A stretch of DNA of 6,524 nucleotides, from NCBI GenBank assembly GCA_030425715.1, contig JAUIAA010000123.1, positions 1 to 6,524 of the forward strand, in the 5' to 3' direction. The stretch comes from Bacteroidia bacterium. Lineage in GTDB: Bacteria > Bacteroidota > Bacteroidia > Flavobacteriales > Flavobacteriaceae. The position numbers were made by a program, and so were the translations under genes. Shown here piece after piece: positions 1-6,078 of this stretch; the stretch's first letter is position 1; each line of letters opens with the position of its first letter. The notes beneath the pieces are model-generated. The model was not told the origin of the DNA. It did no database searches and saw nothing but the letters and a program-made list of their open reading frames with translations.

Positions 1-539
1 TGTCCGTATAAAAATCCTATCTCTCTTTCTCCAACTCCTATATCACCAGCTGGTACATCTGTGTTAGAGCCAATATGTCGATACAATTCACTCATAAAAC
101 TTTGGCAAAAACGCATAATTTCATTATCCGATTTTCCTTTTGGATCAAAATCTGCACCACCTTTACCACCGCCCATAGACAGTGTGGTTAAACTATTTTT
201 AAAAACTTGTTCAAAAGCCAAAAATTTTAAAATACTCATATTTACCGTTGGGTGAAAACGCAAACCGCCTTTAAAGGGTCCAATTGCCGAATTCATTTGA
301 ATACGATAACCCCTGTTTACTCTAATTTCTCCAGTATCGTCAACCCAAGCAACCCTAAAGGTTATTGCTCTTTCTGGCTCTACCATTCGCATTAGAATAT
401 TCTTACCGTTATAAATCTGTTTTGAAGAGATATAAGGTATAACAGTATCGGCAACTTCTTGTACGGCTTGAAGGAATTCTGGCTCTTGACCATTTCTTGC
501 TTTGATTTCCTCCATGAAGGTGTTGATTTTTGACTTCAT
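1..539 (-). CDS. gdhA: NADP-type glutamate dehydrogenase, N-terminal part (truncated by window edge)
   Basis: Glutamate dehydrogenase makes glutamate from 2-oxoglutarate, ammonia and NAD(P)H in the cytoplasm, a main route of ammonium assimilation. The reverse strand reads open from an ATG at 539-537 to the left edge, giving 179 complete codons of a family usually near 450 residues, so the Rossmann nucleotide-binding domain lies outside the window. The visible part is the substrate-binding domain: PFKGGLRFHP at residues 88-97, the glycine-rich GGGKGG at 123-128 holding the catalytic lysine (K126), and PAGDIGVG at 163-170 holding the catalytic aspartate (D166). The pattern fits the hexameric bacterial class. 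NADP preference is inferred from that class, because the cofactor-specifying residues are not visible. The gene is divergent from pheS and has its own promoter box at 590-583. No internal stop or frameshift is seen. Confidence 0.95.
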   Translation of the reverse strand, partial: MKSKINTFMEEIKARNGQEPEFLQAVQEVADTVIPYISSKQIYNGKNILMRMVEPERAITFRVAWVDDTGEIRVNRGYRIQMNSAIGPFKGGLRFHPTVNMSILKFLAFEQVFKNSLTTLSMGGGKGGADFDPKGKSDNEIMRFCQSFMSELYRHIGSNTDVPAGDIGVGEREIGFLYG

Positions 540-597
540 AATTAAGTATGTGAAAAATTATTGATTTGTAAAAATATGCGTACAAAAATACTTAATT
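540..597. repeat. 10-bp inverted repeat between gdhA start and its promoter
   Basis: AATTAAGTAT at 540-549 is the perfect reverse complement of ATACTTAATT at 588-597, with 38 nt between. One arm directly abuts the gdhA start codon and the other overlaps the gdhA -7 box. The outer arm lies upstream of the inferred transcript start, so this is more likely a DNA site, if it functions at all, than an mRNA hairpin. Both arms are A+T-rich, so chance pairing in such DNA is a real alternative. Confidence 0.4.
583..590 (-). promoter_or_regulatory. Bacteroidota -7 promoter box for gdhA
   Basis: Read on the minus strand the bases are TATTTTTG, an exact match to the TAnnTTTG -7 consensus of Bacteroidota. 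A start of transcription about 7 nt further on (near 576) would give a leader of roughly 37 nt before the gdhA ATG. The expected TTG-type -33 element is not clear; only a CTG sits at a plausible distance. One arm of a 10-bp inverted repeat overlaps this box. Confidence 0.6.
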
Positions 598-702
598 TAT
601 TAAAACAGCTAATTGTTTTCATTTTTTATTTTCTAAATATTTTAGGCATTCTAAGGTTCAAAAATTACTATATATATGGTAATATTTTTCTTTTAAAAAG
701 TG

Positions 703-710
703 TAAATTTG
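703..710 (+). promoter_or_regulatory. Bacteroidota -7 promoter box for pheS and its operon
   Basis: TAAATTTG matches TAnnTTTG exactly and lies 22 nt before the pheS ATG. Transcription would begin near 717, leaving a leader of only about 15 nt. A convincing -33 TTG is not visible; a TGG at 677-679 is the nearest candidate, at long spacing. This box probably drives pheS, the retropepsin-like gene and purM together. Confidence 0.6.
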
Positions 711-732
711 CCCTCTCAATTTGATTTTAGAA

Positions 733-1752
733 ATGAAGGATAAAATAAACGAGTTATTAGGAGAAATAAATCAATTTAATGCTGCTACCTTAGAAGAAGT
801 AGAAGCATTTAGAATTAAATTTATAGGAAGCAAAGGGATTGTAAAACAACTTTTTACTGATTTTAAAAATGTAGAGGCTACCTCAAAAAAAGAAATTGGC
901 CAAGCATTAAATAATTTAAGAATTCAAGCTGCCGAAAAAGTAAACTCGTTAAAAGAAATTTTAGAACACCATTCTGAAACCAAAAAAACACATGACGATT
1001 TAACAAAACCTGCTCAACCATTAACGCTAGGAGCAAGGCATCCAATTTCTTTGGTAAAAAATCAAATTATTGAAGTGTTTTCTCGCATTGGTTTTACGGT
1101 TTCTGAAGGACCAGAAATTGAAGATGATTGGCATAATTTTACCGCCTTAAACCTACCTGAATACCATCCGGCTCGCGATATGCAGGATACTTTTTTTATC
1201 GAAAAAGATCCAGATATTTTGTTACGCACCCACACTTCCTCGGTTCAGGTTCGTTATATGGAAAACAACAAACCACCTATCAGAACTATTTCACCAGGAA
1301 GGGTTTTTAGAAACGAAGATATTTCCGCTAGAGCGCATTGTATTTTCCATCAAGTGGAAGGCTTATATATAGACACAGATGTTTCGTTTGCCGATTTAAA
1401 GCAAACGCTTTTGTATTTTACCAAAGAAATGTTTGGCAAATCTAAAATTAGACTACGTCCGTCATTTTTTCCATTTACAGAACCTAGTGCTGAAGTGGAT
1501 ATTTATTGGGGATTAGAAACCGAAACAGATTACAAAATTACCAAAGGTACAGGTTGGTTAGAAATTATGGGCTGCGGAATGGTTGACCCAAACGTATTAC
1601 AAAACGCCAATATAGACCCAGAAAAATATAGTGGTTTTGCTTTTGGAATGGGAATTGAAAGAATTGCCATGTTGCTGTATCAAATACCAGATATTAGAAT
1701 GTTTTACGAAAATGATGTGCGGTTTTTACAACAGTTTAAATCTGTAATTTAA
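733..1752 (+). CDS. pheS: Phenylalanine--tRNA ligase alpha subunit
   Basis: PheS is the catalytic subunit of the alpha2-beta2 phenylalanyl-tRNA synthetase, which charges tRNA-Phe using ATP in the cytoplasm. The protein is 339 residues, normal for the family. Residues 1 to about 90 are charged and helical, fitting the N-terminal coiled-coil arm that contacts tRNA. The class II catalytic core follows: the HPISLV/EGPEIE region, motif 2 with FRNE at 192-195, and motif 3 FGMGIER ending at R310. A303 in GFAFG corresponds to the alanine that shapes the Phe pocket in E. coli PheS (A294). I chose the ATG at 733 over an in-frame TTG at 721 because MKDKINELL matches the family N-terminus and the TTG lies almost on the inferred transcript start. 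The beta-subunit gene pheT does not follow; a different gene starts 10 nt after the stop. Confidence 0.97.
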   Translation: MKDKINELLGEINQFNAATLEEVEAFRIKFIGSKGIVKQLFTDFKNVEATSKKEIGQALNNLRIQAAEKVNSLKEILEHHSETKKTHDDLTKPAQPLTLGARHPISLVKNQIIEVFSRIGFTVSEGPEIEDDWHNFTALNLPEYHPARDMQDTFFIEKDPDILLRTHTSSVQVRYMENNKPPIRTISPGRVFRNEDISARAHCIFHQVEGLYIDTDVSFADLKQTLLYFTKEMFGKSKIRLRPSFFPFTEPSAEVDIYWGLETETDYKITKGTGWLEIMGCGMVDPNVLQNANIDPEKYSGFAFGMGIERIAMLLYQIPDIRMFYENDVRFLQQFKSVI

Positions 1753-1762
1753 TACACTCGCA

Positions 1763-2203
1763 ATGAAAAACCTAAAAGAGTTTCTTTTACATCAAGGCTA
1801 TACGAGTATTAAATTAAAAAAAACGAAAACCAATCATTTTGAAATTAAAGTTAAGATTAACAAAATTAAAGGCAAATTTATTTTAGATACTGGTGCTTCC
1901 AATTCCTGTCTGGGTTTTCACGCAAGTGAAAAATTTAACTTACAAACAGAAGACTCTGAACACAAGGCAAGCGGGGCAGGATCAAATGATTTAAAAACAT
2001 TAATCTCCAACAAAAATAAAATTCAAATTGGCAAATTCAAATTAAAAAAAATTGCATTAATTTTAATTGATTTATCACATGTAAATAGTGCCTTACTTAC
2101 ACAAAATGCTGGTGAAGTTGACGGTATTATTGGCGCAGATATCTTACAAAAAGGAAAAGCAATTATAGACTATAAAAAGAAAAGTTTGTTTTTAAAACTT
2201 TAG
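1763..2203 (+). CDS. Retropepsin-like aspartic protease, single domain
   Basis: A 146-residue protein with the two hallmarks of a retropepsin half-enzyme: the active-site FILDTGASNS segment (catalytic D42, residues 39-48) and, later, the hydrophobic-hydrophobic-glycine segment GIIGADIL at 121-128 that normally packs behind the active site. Such single-domain proteases of about 100-150 residues act as homodimers, each subunit giving one aspartate; dimerisation here is inferred from the family. No signal peptide or membrane segment is seen, so it is probably cytosolic. The protein is lysine-rich, with a basic N-terminal 40 residues. It starts 10 nt after pheS and ends 21 nt before purM, suggesting co-transcription. 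The substrate is unknown and neither neighbour suggests one. A related non-protease aspartyl-fold protein cannot be excluded, but both motifs are intact. Confidence 0.85.
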   Translation: MKNLKEFLLHQGYTSIKLKKTKTNHFEIKVKINKIKGKFILDTGASNSCLGFHASEKFNLQTEDSEHKASGAGSNDLKTLISNKNKIQIGKFKLKKIALILIDLSHVNSALLTQNAGEVDGIIGADILQKGKAIIDYKKKSLFLKL

Positions 2204-2224
2204 TACAAAAAATTATATACCATC

Positions 2225-3397
2225 ATGGCAAATACAGATAATCGATATAATTTAAGAGGCGTTTCGGCTCAGAAAGAAGATGTACACAATGCAATTAAAA
2301 ATATTGATAAAGGATTGTTTCCTAAATCTTTTTGTAAAATTATACCCGATTATTTAACCCACGACGATGATTATTGCATTATTATGCATGCCGATGGTGC
2401 AGGAACAAAGTCTTCTTTAGCTTACATGTATTGGAAAGAAACGGGTGATTTATCCGTTTGGAAAGGCATAGCACAAGATGCTCTAATCATGAATATTGAC
2501 GATTTACTTTGTGTGGGTGCAACCGATAATATTTTACTTTCCTCTACCATTGGCAGAAATAAAAATGTAATTCCTGGCGAAGTGCTTTCTGCTATTATCA
2601 ACGGTAGTGAAGCGCTTTTGGCTGATTTAAAAAAATTCGGCGTAACCATACATTCTACTGGTGGTGAAACTGCTGATGTTGGTGATTTGGTAAGAACCAT
2701 AATTGTAGACTCTACGGTTACTGCAAGAATGAAACGCAGTGAGGTTATTGACAATGCCAATATCAAAGCAGGAGATGTAATTGTTGGACTGGCTTCTTTT
2801 GGGCAAGCAACTTATGAAACCGAGTATAACGGAGGTATGGGAAGCAATGGCTTGACTAGTGCCAGACATGATGTTTTTGAAAAATATTTAGCAAAAAAAT
2901 ATCCTGAAAGTTTTGATGCTTCCGTACCAGAAGATTTGGTTTATTCTGGACAAATGAAATTGACTGACGCTGTTGCGGATGCCAATTTAGATGCCGGGAA
3001 ATTAGTATTATCGCCTACCCGAACCTATGCCCCAATCATCAAAAAAATATTGGAAAATCACCGAAAAGATATACATGGCATGGTGCATTGCAGCGGTGGT
3101 GCGCAAACAAAAATTTTACACTTTGTTGATAATGTTCATGTGATTAAAGATAATTTATTCGATGTTCCTCCATTATTTGAAATGATTCAAAAACAATCGA
3201 ATACAGATTGGCGAGAAATGTATCAGGTTTTTAATTGCGGTCATAGAATGGAATTATACGTACCAAAAGAAATTGCCGAAGATATTATTCAAATCTCCAA
3301 ATCCTTTAATGTAGATGCACAAGTAGTTGGCAGAGTAGAATCTTCCATCAGCAAAAAATTAACTATAAAAAGTACTTACGGTACATTTAAATATTAA
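2225..3397 (+). CDS. purM: Phosphoribosylformylglycinamidine cyclo-ligase (AIR synthetase), long Bacteroidota form
   Basis: PurM closes the imidazole ring in purine synthesis: FGAM plus ATP gives AIR, ADP and phosphate. It acts in the cytoplasm as a dimer. PurM-like motifs appear in order: HADGAGTK at 55-62 (ATP/phosphate site), MNIDDLL at 89-95, GGETAD at 146-151, SNGLTSAR at 207-214, PTRTYAP at 264-270, HCSGGA at 288-293, FNCGHRME at 336-343 and VVGRV at 367-371. At 390 residues it is longer than the roughly 345-residue E. coli enzyme, and the motifs are variants: HCSGG replaces the usual HITGG, and FNCGHRM replaces FNMGIGM. From memory, near-identical sequences of this length are the usual PurM of Bacteroides and flavobacteria. 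Some annotations call them only AIR synthase-related, so the exact reaction is a strong inference. The ATG at 2225 is 21 nt after the retropepsin-like gene, with no terminator between. Confidence 0.88.
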   Translation: MANTDNRYNLRGVSAQKEDVHNAIKNIDKGLFPKSFCKIIPDYLTHDDDYCIIMHADGAGTKSSLAYMYWKETGDLSVWKGIAQDALIMNIDDLLCVGATDNILLSSTIGRNKNVIPGEVLSAIINGSEALLADLKKFGVTIHSTGGETADVGDLVRTIIVDSTVTARMKRSEVIDNANIKAGDVIVGLASFGQATYETEYNGGMGSNGLTSARHDVFEKYLAKKYPESFDASVPEDLVYSGQMKLTDAVADANLDAGKLVLSPTRTYAPIIKKILENHRKDIHGMVHCSGGAQTKILHFVDNVHVIKDNLFDVPPLFEMIQKQSNTDWREMYQVFNCGHRMELYVPKEIAEDIIQISKSFNVDAQVVGRVESSISKKLTIKSTYGTFKY

Positions 3398-3410
3398 TTC
3401 ATTTGTAACT

Positions 3411-3452
3411 ATTCGGTTATATTTGCTACTCATACAACAAAACCAACCGAAT
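3411..3452. repeat. 8-bp inverted repeat spanning promoter and start of the ABC permease gene
   Basis: ATTCGGTT at 3411-3418 is the perfect reverse complement of AACCGAAT at 3445-3452, with 26 nt between. The left arm ends on the first base of the -7 box and the right arm includes the first two bases of the permease start codon. A transcript reading through from purM could fold it into a hairpin covering the start; a transcript from the local promoter would lack the left arm. A protein binding site is another possibility. No function is shown. Confidence 0.4.
3418..3425 (+). promoter_or_regulatory. Bacteroidota -7 promoter box for the ABC transporter pair
   Basis: TATATTTG matches TAnnTTTG exactly, 25 nt before the permease ATG. 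Transcription would begin near 3432, with a leader of about 19 nt. The upstream TTTG at 3402-3405 is too close (12-nt spacer) to be a normal -33 element, and no better one is seen. The box suggests that the ABC pair is a separate transcription unit from pheS-purM. Confidence 0.55.
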
Positions 3453-4929
3453 GATCTCCACTTTTATTAACTTAGAATGGAAACAATTTTTCCGCTCTTC
3501 TTATTGGCAAAAAAGTATTGCGTTAAACATACTATTAATTTTTGTGGCACTTTATTTTGTGGCCATGTTTCTTTTATTGGGTGTTGCTTTATTCCCTATT
3601 TTAAAAGAACAGTTCCCAAAAACAGATCCTTTTACCAAAGTAAATAGCTTTTTATTTTATTGGTTTTTAGCCGATTTGATAATACGGTTCTTTTTTCAAA
3701 AATTACCCGTAATGCAAATCAAACCTTTGTTAACCTTACCCATTAAAAAGAGAAAAATTGTTAACTATGTTTTAAGTAAATCTATAAATTCATTTTTTAA
3801 TTTTTTACCCCTCTTTGCTGCCATACCATTTGCCATTACCTTAATTATTAAAGATTATAACAAAGGAGAAGTTTTTATTTGGACTTTATTAATTATGATT
3901 TGCACTCTGATTATTAACTTTTTAAATTTTATAATTGAGAATAAATCTTCGCAAACCGAGTTGTCTTATTTACCAATAATTGCCATTGGCTCTTCCCTAT
4001 ACGCATTAGATTATTTCCATATAGTTTCATTAAGCTCTATTACAGCAAACTATGTACAACATATAATTGCAAACCCTGTTTTGATAAGTATTCCTTTAGG
4101 AATTCTAGGCTTGCTATATTTCTTTAATTTTAAATTATTAAAACAACAATTATTCATAGATCAAGGATTAAAATCTAAAAACGAAGTAGTTCAAACCTCA
4201 GATATGTCTTGGACAAAAAAGTTTGGTGATGTGGCTCCATTTCTTCAATTAGATTTAAAAATGATTTGGCGAAATAAAAGACCAAAATCAACAGTATATT
4301 TGGTAATTATAGGGCTTTTGTATGGTTTGATTTTTTATCCAAATCCAGTTTATAAAGACATGCCAGCCATGTTTATTTTTGTAGGTATTTTCGTTACCGG
4401 AATATTCATGATTAATTTTGGCCAGTTCATCCCCGCATGGGATGCAGCTTATTATAAAATGTTGATGAGTCAAAATATCAAATATAAAGAATATTTAAAC
4501 TCTAAGTTTACATTGATGACAGGTAGTGCTGTGGTATTATTTGTATTAAGTATTCCTTATGTGTATTTCGGGTGGAATGTTTTGCTGATACATTTTGTAG
4601 CCTTAATCTATAATATTGGTGTAAACATGCATGTGCTATTGTACGCGGGGTCTTTTAATCGCAAAAGAATTGACCTCACCAAAAAAGCAGCATTTAACTA
4701 CCAAGGTACCGGAGCTGTACAGTGGATTTTAGGATTACCATTAATGCTACTTCCTGTACTGTTATTTTATCTTCCTTATAAATTTATCAATTTTGAAACA
4801 GGGCTAGCGGTTTTATTTCTCTTTGGTATTTTTGGCATTGTTTTCCATCAAAAAATAATGCAATTTATTAGTAAAAAATATATCGACTCAAAATATAAAA
4901 TGGTAAGTGCTTTTGAACAAACCAATTAA
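3451..4929 (+). CDS. ABC transporter permease-like membrane protein (DUF5687-like)
   Basis: A 492-residue integral membrane protein. By eye there are about twelve hydrophobic segments: roughly residues 24-48, 65-82, 112-133, 141-162, 172-190, 207-229, 281-297, 306-325, 357-375, 377-400, 421-443 and 448-466. A hydrophilic stretch of about 50 residues at 230-280 divides it into two halves of six. The N-terminus (FINLEWKQFFRS) and residues 266-277 (QLDLKMIWRNKR) resemble each other as amphipathic lead-ins to each half, the usual layout of ABC-2-type exporter permeases with both half-domains in one chain. From memory it resembles Pfam DUF5687, a Bacteroidota family paired with ABC ATPases. The ATPase gene follows 9 nt after the stop, so the two almost certainly form one inner-membrane complex. 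The substrate is unknown; the fold suggests export rather than import. The ATG at 3451 gives the expected N-terminus. Confidence 0.82.
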   Translation: MISTFINLEWKQFFRSSYWQKSIALNILLIFVALYFVAMFLLLGVALFPILKEQFPKTDPFTKVNSFLFYWFLADLIIRFFFQKLPVMQIKPLLTLPIKKRKIVNYVLSKSINSFFNFLPLFAAIPFAITLIIKDYNKGEVFIWTLLIMICTLIINFLNFIIENKSSQTELSYLPIIAIGSSLYALDYFHIVSLSSITANYVQHIIANPVLISIPLGILGLLYFFNFKLLKQQLFIDQGLKSKNEVVQTSDMSWTKKFGDVAPFLQLDLKMIWRNKRPKSTVYLVIIGLLYGLIFYPNPVYKDMPAMFIFVGIFVTGIFMINFGQFIPAWDAAYYKMLMSQNIKYKEYLNSKFTLMTGSAVVLFVLSIPYVYFGWNVLLIHFVALIYNIGVNMHVLLYAGSFNRKRIDLTKKAAFNYQGTGAVQWILGLPLMLLPVLLFYLPYKFINFETGLAVLFLFGIFGIVFHQKIMQFISKKYIDSKYKMVSAFEQTN

Positions 4930-4938
4930 CTACAAACT

Positions 4939-5634
4939 ATGATTAATGTAAATCAACTTAGCAAAAAATACGGTGACAACACTGTTTTACAAATAGAGAA
5001 TTTAGATATTCCAAAGGGTCAAACTTTTGGATTGGTAGGAAATAATGGTGCAGGGAAAACTACTTTTTTCAATTTATTATTAGATCTTATCCAACCAAGT
5101 AGTGGTGAAATTATCAATAATGGTATACCTGTTGCTAAAAGTGAAGATTGGAAACCTTTTACCTCTGCATTTATTGACGAAAGTTTTTTGATAGGCTACT
5201 TAACGCCCGAAGAATATTTCTATTTTATTGGGGAGTTAAGAGGGGTTTCTAAAGTTGATATCAATAATTTTCTACAACCTTTTGCCGAACTTTTTAACGA
5301 TGAAATTTTAGGGAAAAAGAAATATTTAAGAGATTTATCTAAAGGAAACCAAAAGAAAGTTGGAATTGTTGCTGCACTAATAGGTAATCCAGAAGTTGTA
5401 ATTTTAGATGAGCCTTTTGCAAATTTAGACCCAACCACCCAAATCCGATTAAAAAAACTATTGAAAGAATTAGTCGATCAAAGCAATGCTACTATATTAA
5501 TTTCTAGTCATGATTTAGGTCATATTACCGAAGTTTGCGAACGCATAGTAGTTTTAGAAAAAGGCGATGTAATAAAAGACATCCAAACCTCTGCCGCAAC
5601 TTTAAATGAGTTGGAAAGTTATTTTTCATTGTAA
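4939..5634 (+). CDS. ABC transporter ATP-binding protein, partner of the upstream permease
   Basis: A 231-residue nucleotide-binding subunit that would power the adjacent permease from the cytoplasmic face of the inner membrane. Motifs in order: aromatic A-loop Y11, Walker A GNNGAGKT at 34-41, signature LSKGNQ at 133-138, Walker B VVILDEP at 153-159 with catalytic E158, D-loop NLDP at 162-165, and switch histidine H191. Two positions depart from consensus. The signature is LSKGN instead of LSGGQ. The Q-loop glutamine appears replaced by D80 in the segment AFIDESFL, where most family members have a Gln followed by an acidic residue. The substrate specificity cannot be read from the ATPase. Length is typical for an ABC-2-type exporter ATPase, with no C-terminal regulatory domain. 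The next gene, sprE, starts 132 nt later behind a possible promoter of its own. Confidence 0.93.
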   Translation: MINVNQLSKKYGDNTVLQIENLDIPKGQTFGLVGNNGAGKTTFFNLLLDLIQPSSGEIINNGIPVAKSEDWKPFTSAFIDESFLIGYLTPEEYFYFIGELRGVSKVDINNFLQPFAELFNDEILGKKKYLRDLSKGNQKKVGIVAALIGNPEVVILDEPFANLDPTTQIRLKKLLKELVDQSNATILISSHDLGHITEVCERIVVLEKGDVIKDIQTSAATLNELESYFSL

Positions 5635-5689
5635 TAACTAAGGAACAGTAAGGATACCAAACTTTAAGATAAAGCCTAAGAATCTTTTA

Positions 5690-5697
5690 TTTATTTG
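5690..5697 (+). promoter_or_regulatory. Possible -7 promoter box for sprE
   Basis: TTTATTTG matches TAnnTTTG in all but the second position. It lies in the 132-nt gap after the ABC ATPase gene, 69 nt before the proposed sprE start, and would give a leader of about 63 nt. No clear -33 element is seen. It is weaker than the other three boxes in this window, and read-through from the ABC operon is a fair alternative. Confidence 0.35.
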
Positions 5698-5766
5698 TAC
5701 TTTTACAACCCCTTCAACAATAAACCATTTGCAAAGGAGTTTAAAAATTTACAAATTAGCGTTATT

Positions 5767-6078
5767 TTGAAAAGCAATTTTTTCTACATATTTTTTCTCA
5801 TTTTAGGTGCTATAGTGCTAAGCTGTTCTGCCAAAAAAAATACCTTTATTAGTAGAAACACGCAAAATATGTCAACCAAATACAATGTTTTGTATAATGG
5901 TAATATTGCTTTTGACGAGGCTAAAGAAAATTTAGACAAGGCTTATGAAGACAATTTTTGGGAAAGACTACCTATAGAACCTTTAAAAATTGAGGAGGAT
6001 TTTATCCCAATGCCAGGGCAATCTGTTGCTGTTAACAAAGAACCGGAAGGATTTGAAAAAGCACTCCATGGTTTTTGA
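5767..6078 (+). CDS. sprE: SprE/PorW type IX secretion lipoprotein, N-terminal fragment before frameshift
   Basis: SprE (PorW in Porphyromonas) is a tetratricopeptide-repeat lipoprotein needed for type IX secretion and gliding in Bacteroidota. This frame gives the N-terminus. From TTG at 5767 the protein begins MKSNFFYIFF and runs through a hydrophobic core to the lipobox VLSC with C20, a textbook signal peptidase II site, then a KK-containing linker. Next comes TKYNVLYNGNIAFDEAKENL and NFWERLPIEPL, which I recognise from flavobacterial SprE. No ATG in this frame precedes the lipobox; the first in-frame ATG would remove the signal, so TTG is chosen. A longer reading from TTG at 5695 is open but adds residues before the signal. 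After about 103 codons the frame ends at TGA 6076-6078, although the homologous sequence continues in another frame. The fragment and the next entry are one gene. Confidence 0.75.
   Translation: MKSNFFYIFFLILGAIVLSCSAKKNTFISRNTQNMSTKYNVLYNGNIAFDEAKENLDKAYEDNFWERLPIEPLKIEEDFIPMPGQSVAVNKEPEGFEKALHGF
6056..6064 (+). other. sprE: Frameshift junction in sprE
   Basis: Upstream of here the SprE-like sequence is in one frame (ending EGFEKA); downstream it is one base further on (beginning KKHSMVFDG). Bases 6056-6063 read AAAAAGCA and serve both frames. The downstream frame is open from 5987, so the shift must lie between 5987 and 6078; the position is set by similarity to the family, not by stops. 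The net change needed is a loss of 3n+2 bases or a gain of 3n+1 bases. Confidence 0.75.

Noticed and set aside
61..255. Plus-strand open frame opposite gdhA
   Set aside because: It is the antisense of a strongly conserved glutamate dehydrogenase segment, so it is a shadow.
721..732. TTG at 721 as the pheS start
   Set aside because: It adds four residues not typical of PheS and would lie only a few bases from the inferred transcript start; ATG at 733 gives the family N-terminus.
561..743. 60-codon open frame in the gdhA-pheS spacer
   Set aside because: Its sequence is a run of Phe/Leu/Ile/Lys/Asn from A+T-rich DNA, it covers both promoter boxes and overlaps the pheS start in another frame; no family is recognisable.
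2181..2201. 7-bp stem AAAGTTT/AAACTTT as a terminator after the retropepsin-like gene
   Set aside because: The stem is almost pure A+T, lies inside the coding sequence and is not followed by a T-run; co-transcription with purM is more likely.
2422..2869. Two minus-strand open frames inside purM, and similar ones at 4288-4473, 5220-5438 and 5943-6245
   Set aside because: All lie opposite well-supported coding sequence, start without promoter or ribosome-site evidence and show no recognisable motifs.
5662..5690. CTTTA/TAAAG hairpin before a T-rich stretch as a terminator for the ABC pair
   Set aside because: Only five A+T-rich pairs with a 3-nt loop and no tight T-tract directly after the stem; too weak to call.
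6053..6064. Programmed -1 ribosomal frameshift at the A-run in sprE
   Set aside because: The shift needed is to the +1 frame, the five-A run is not a standard X_XXY_YYZ heptamer, and residues expected from homologs appear to be missing, which slippage by the ribosome would not explain.
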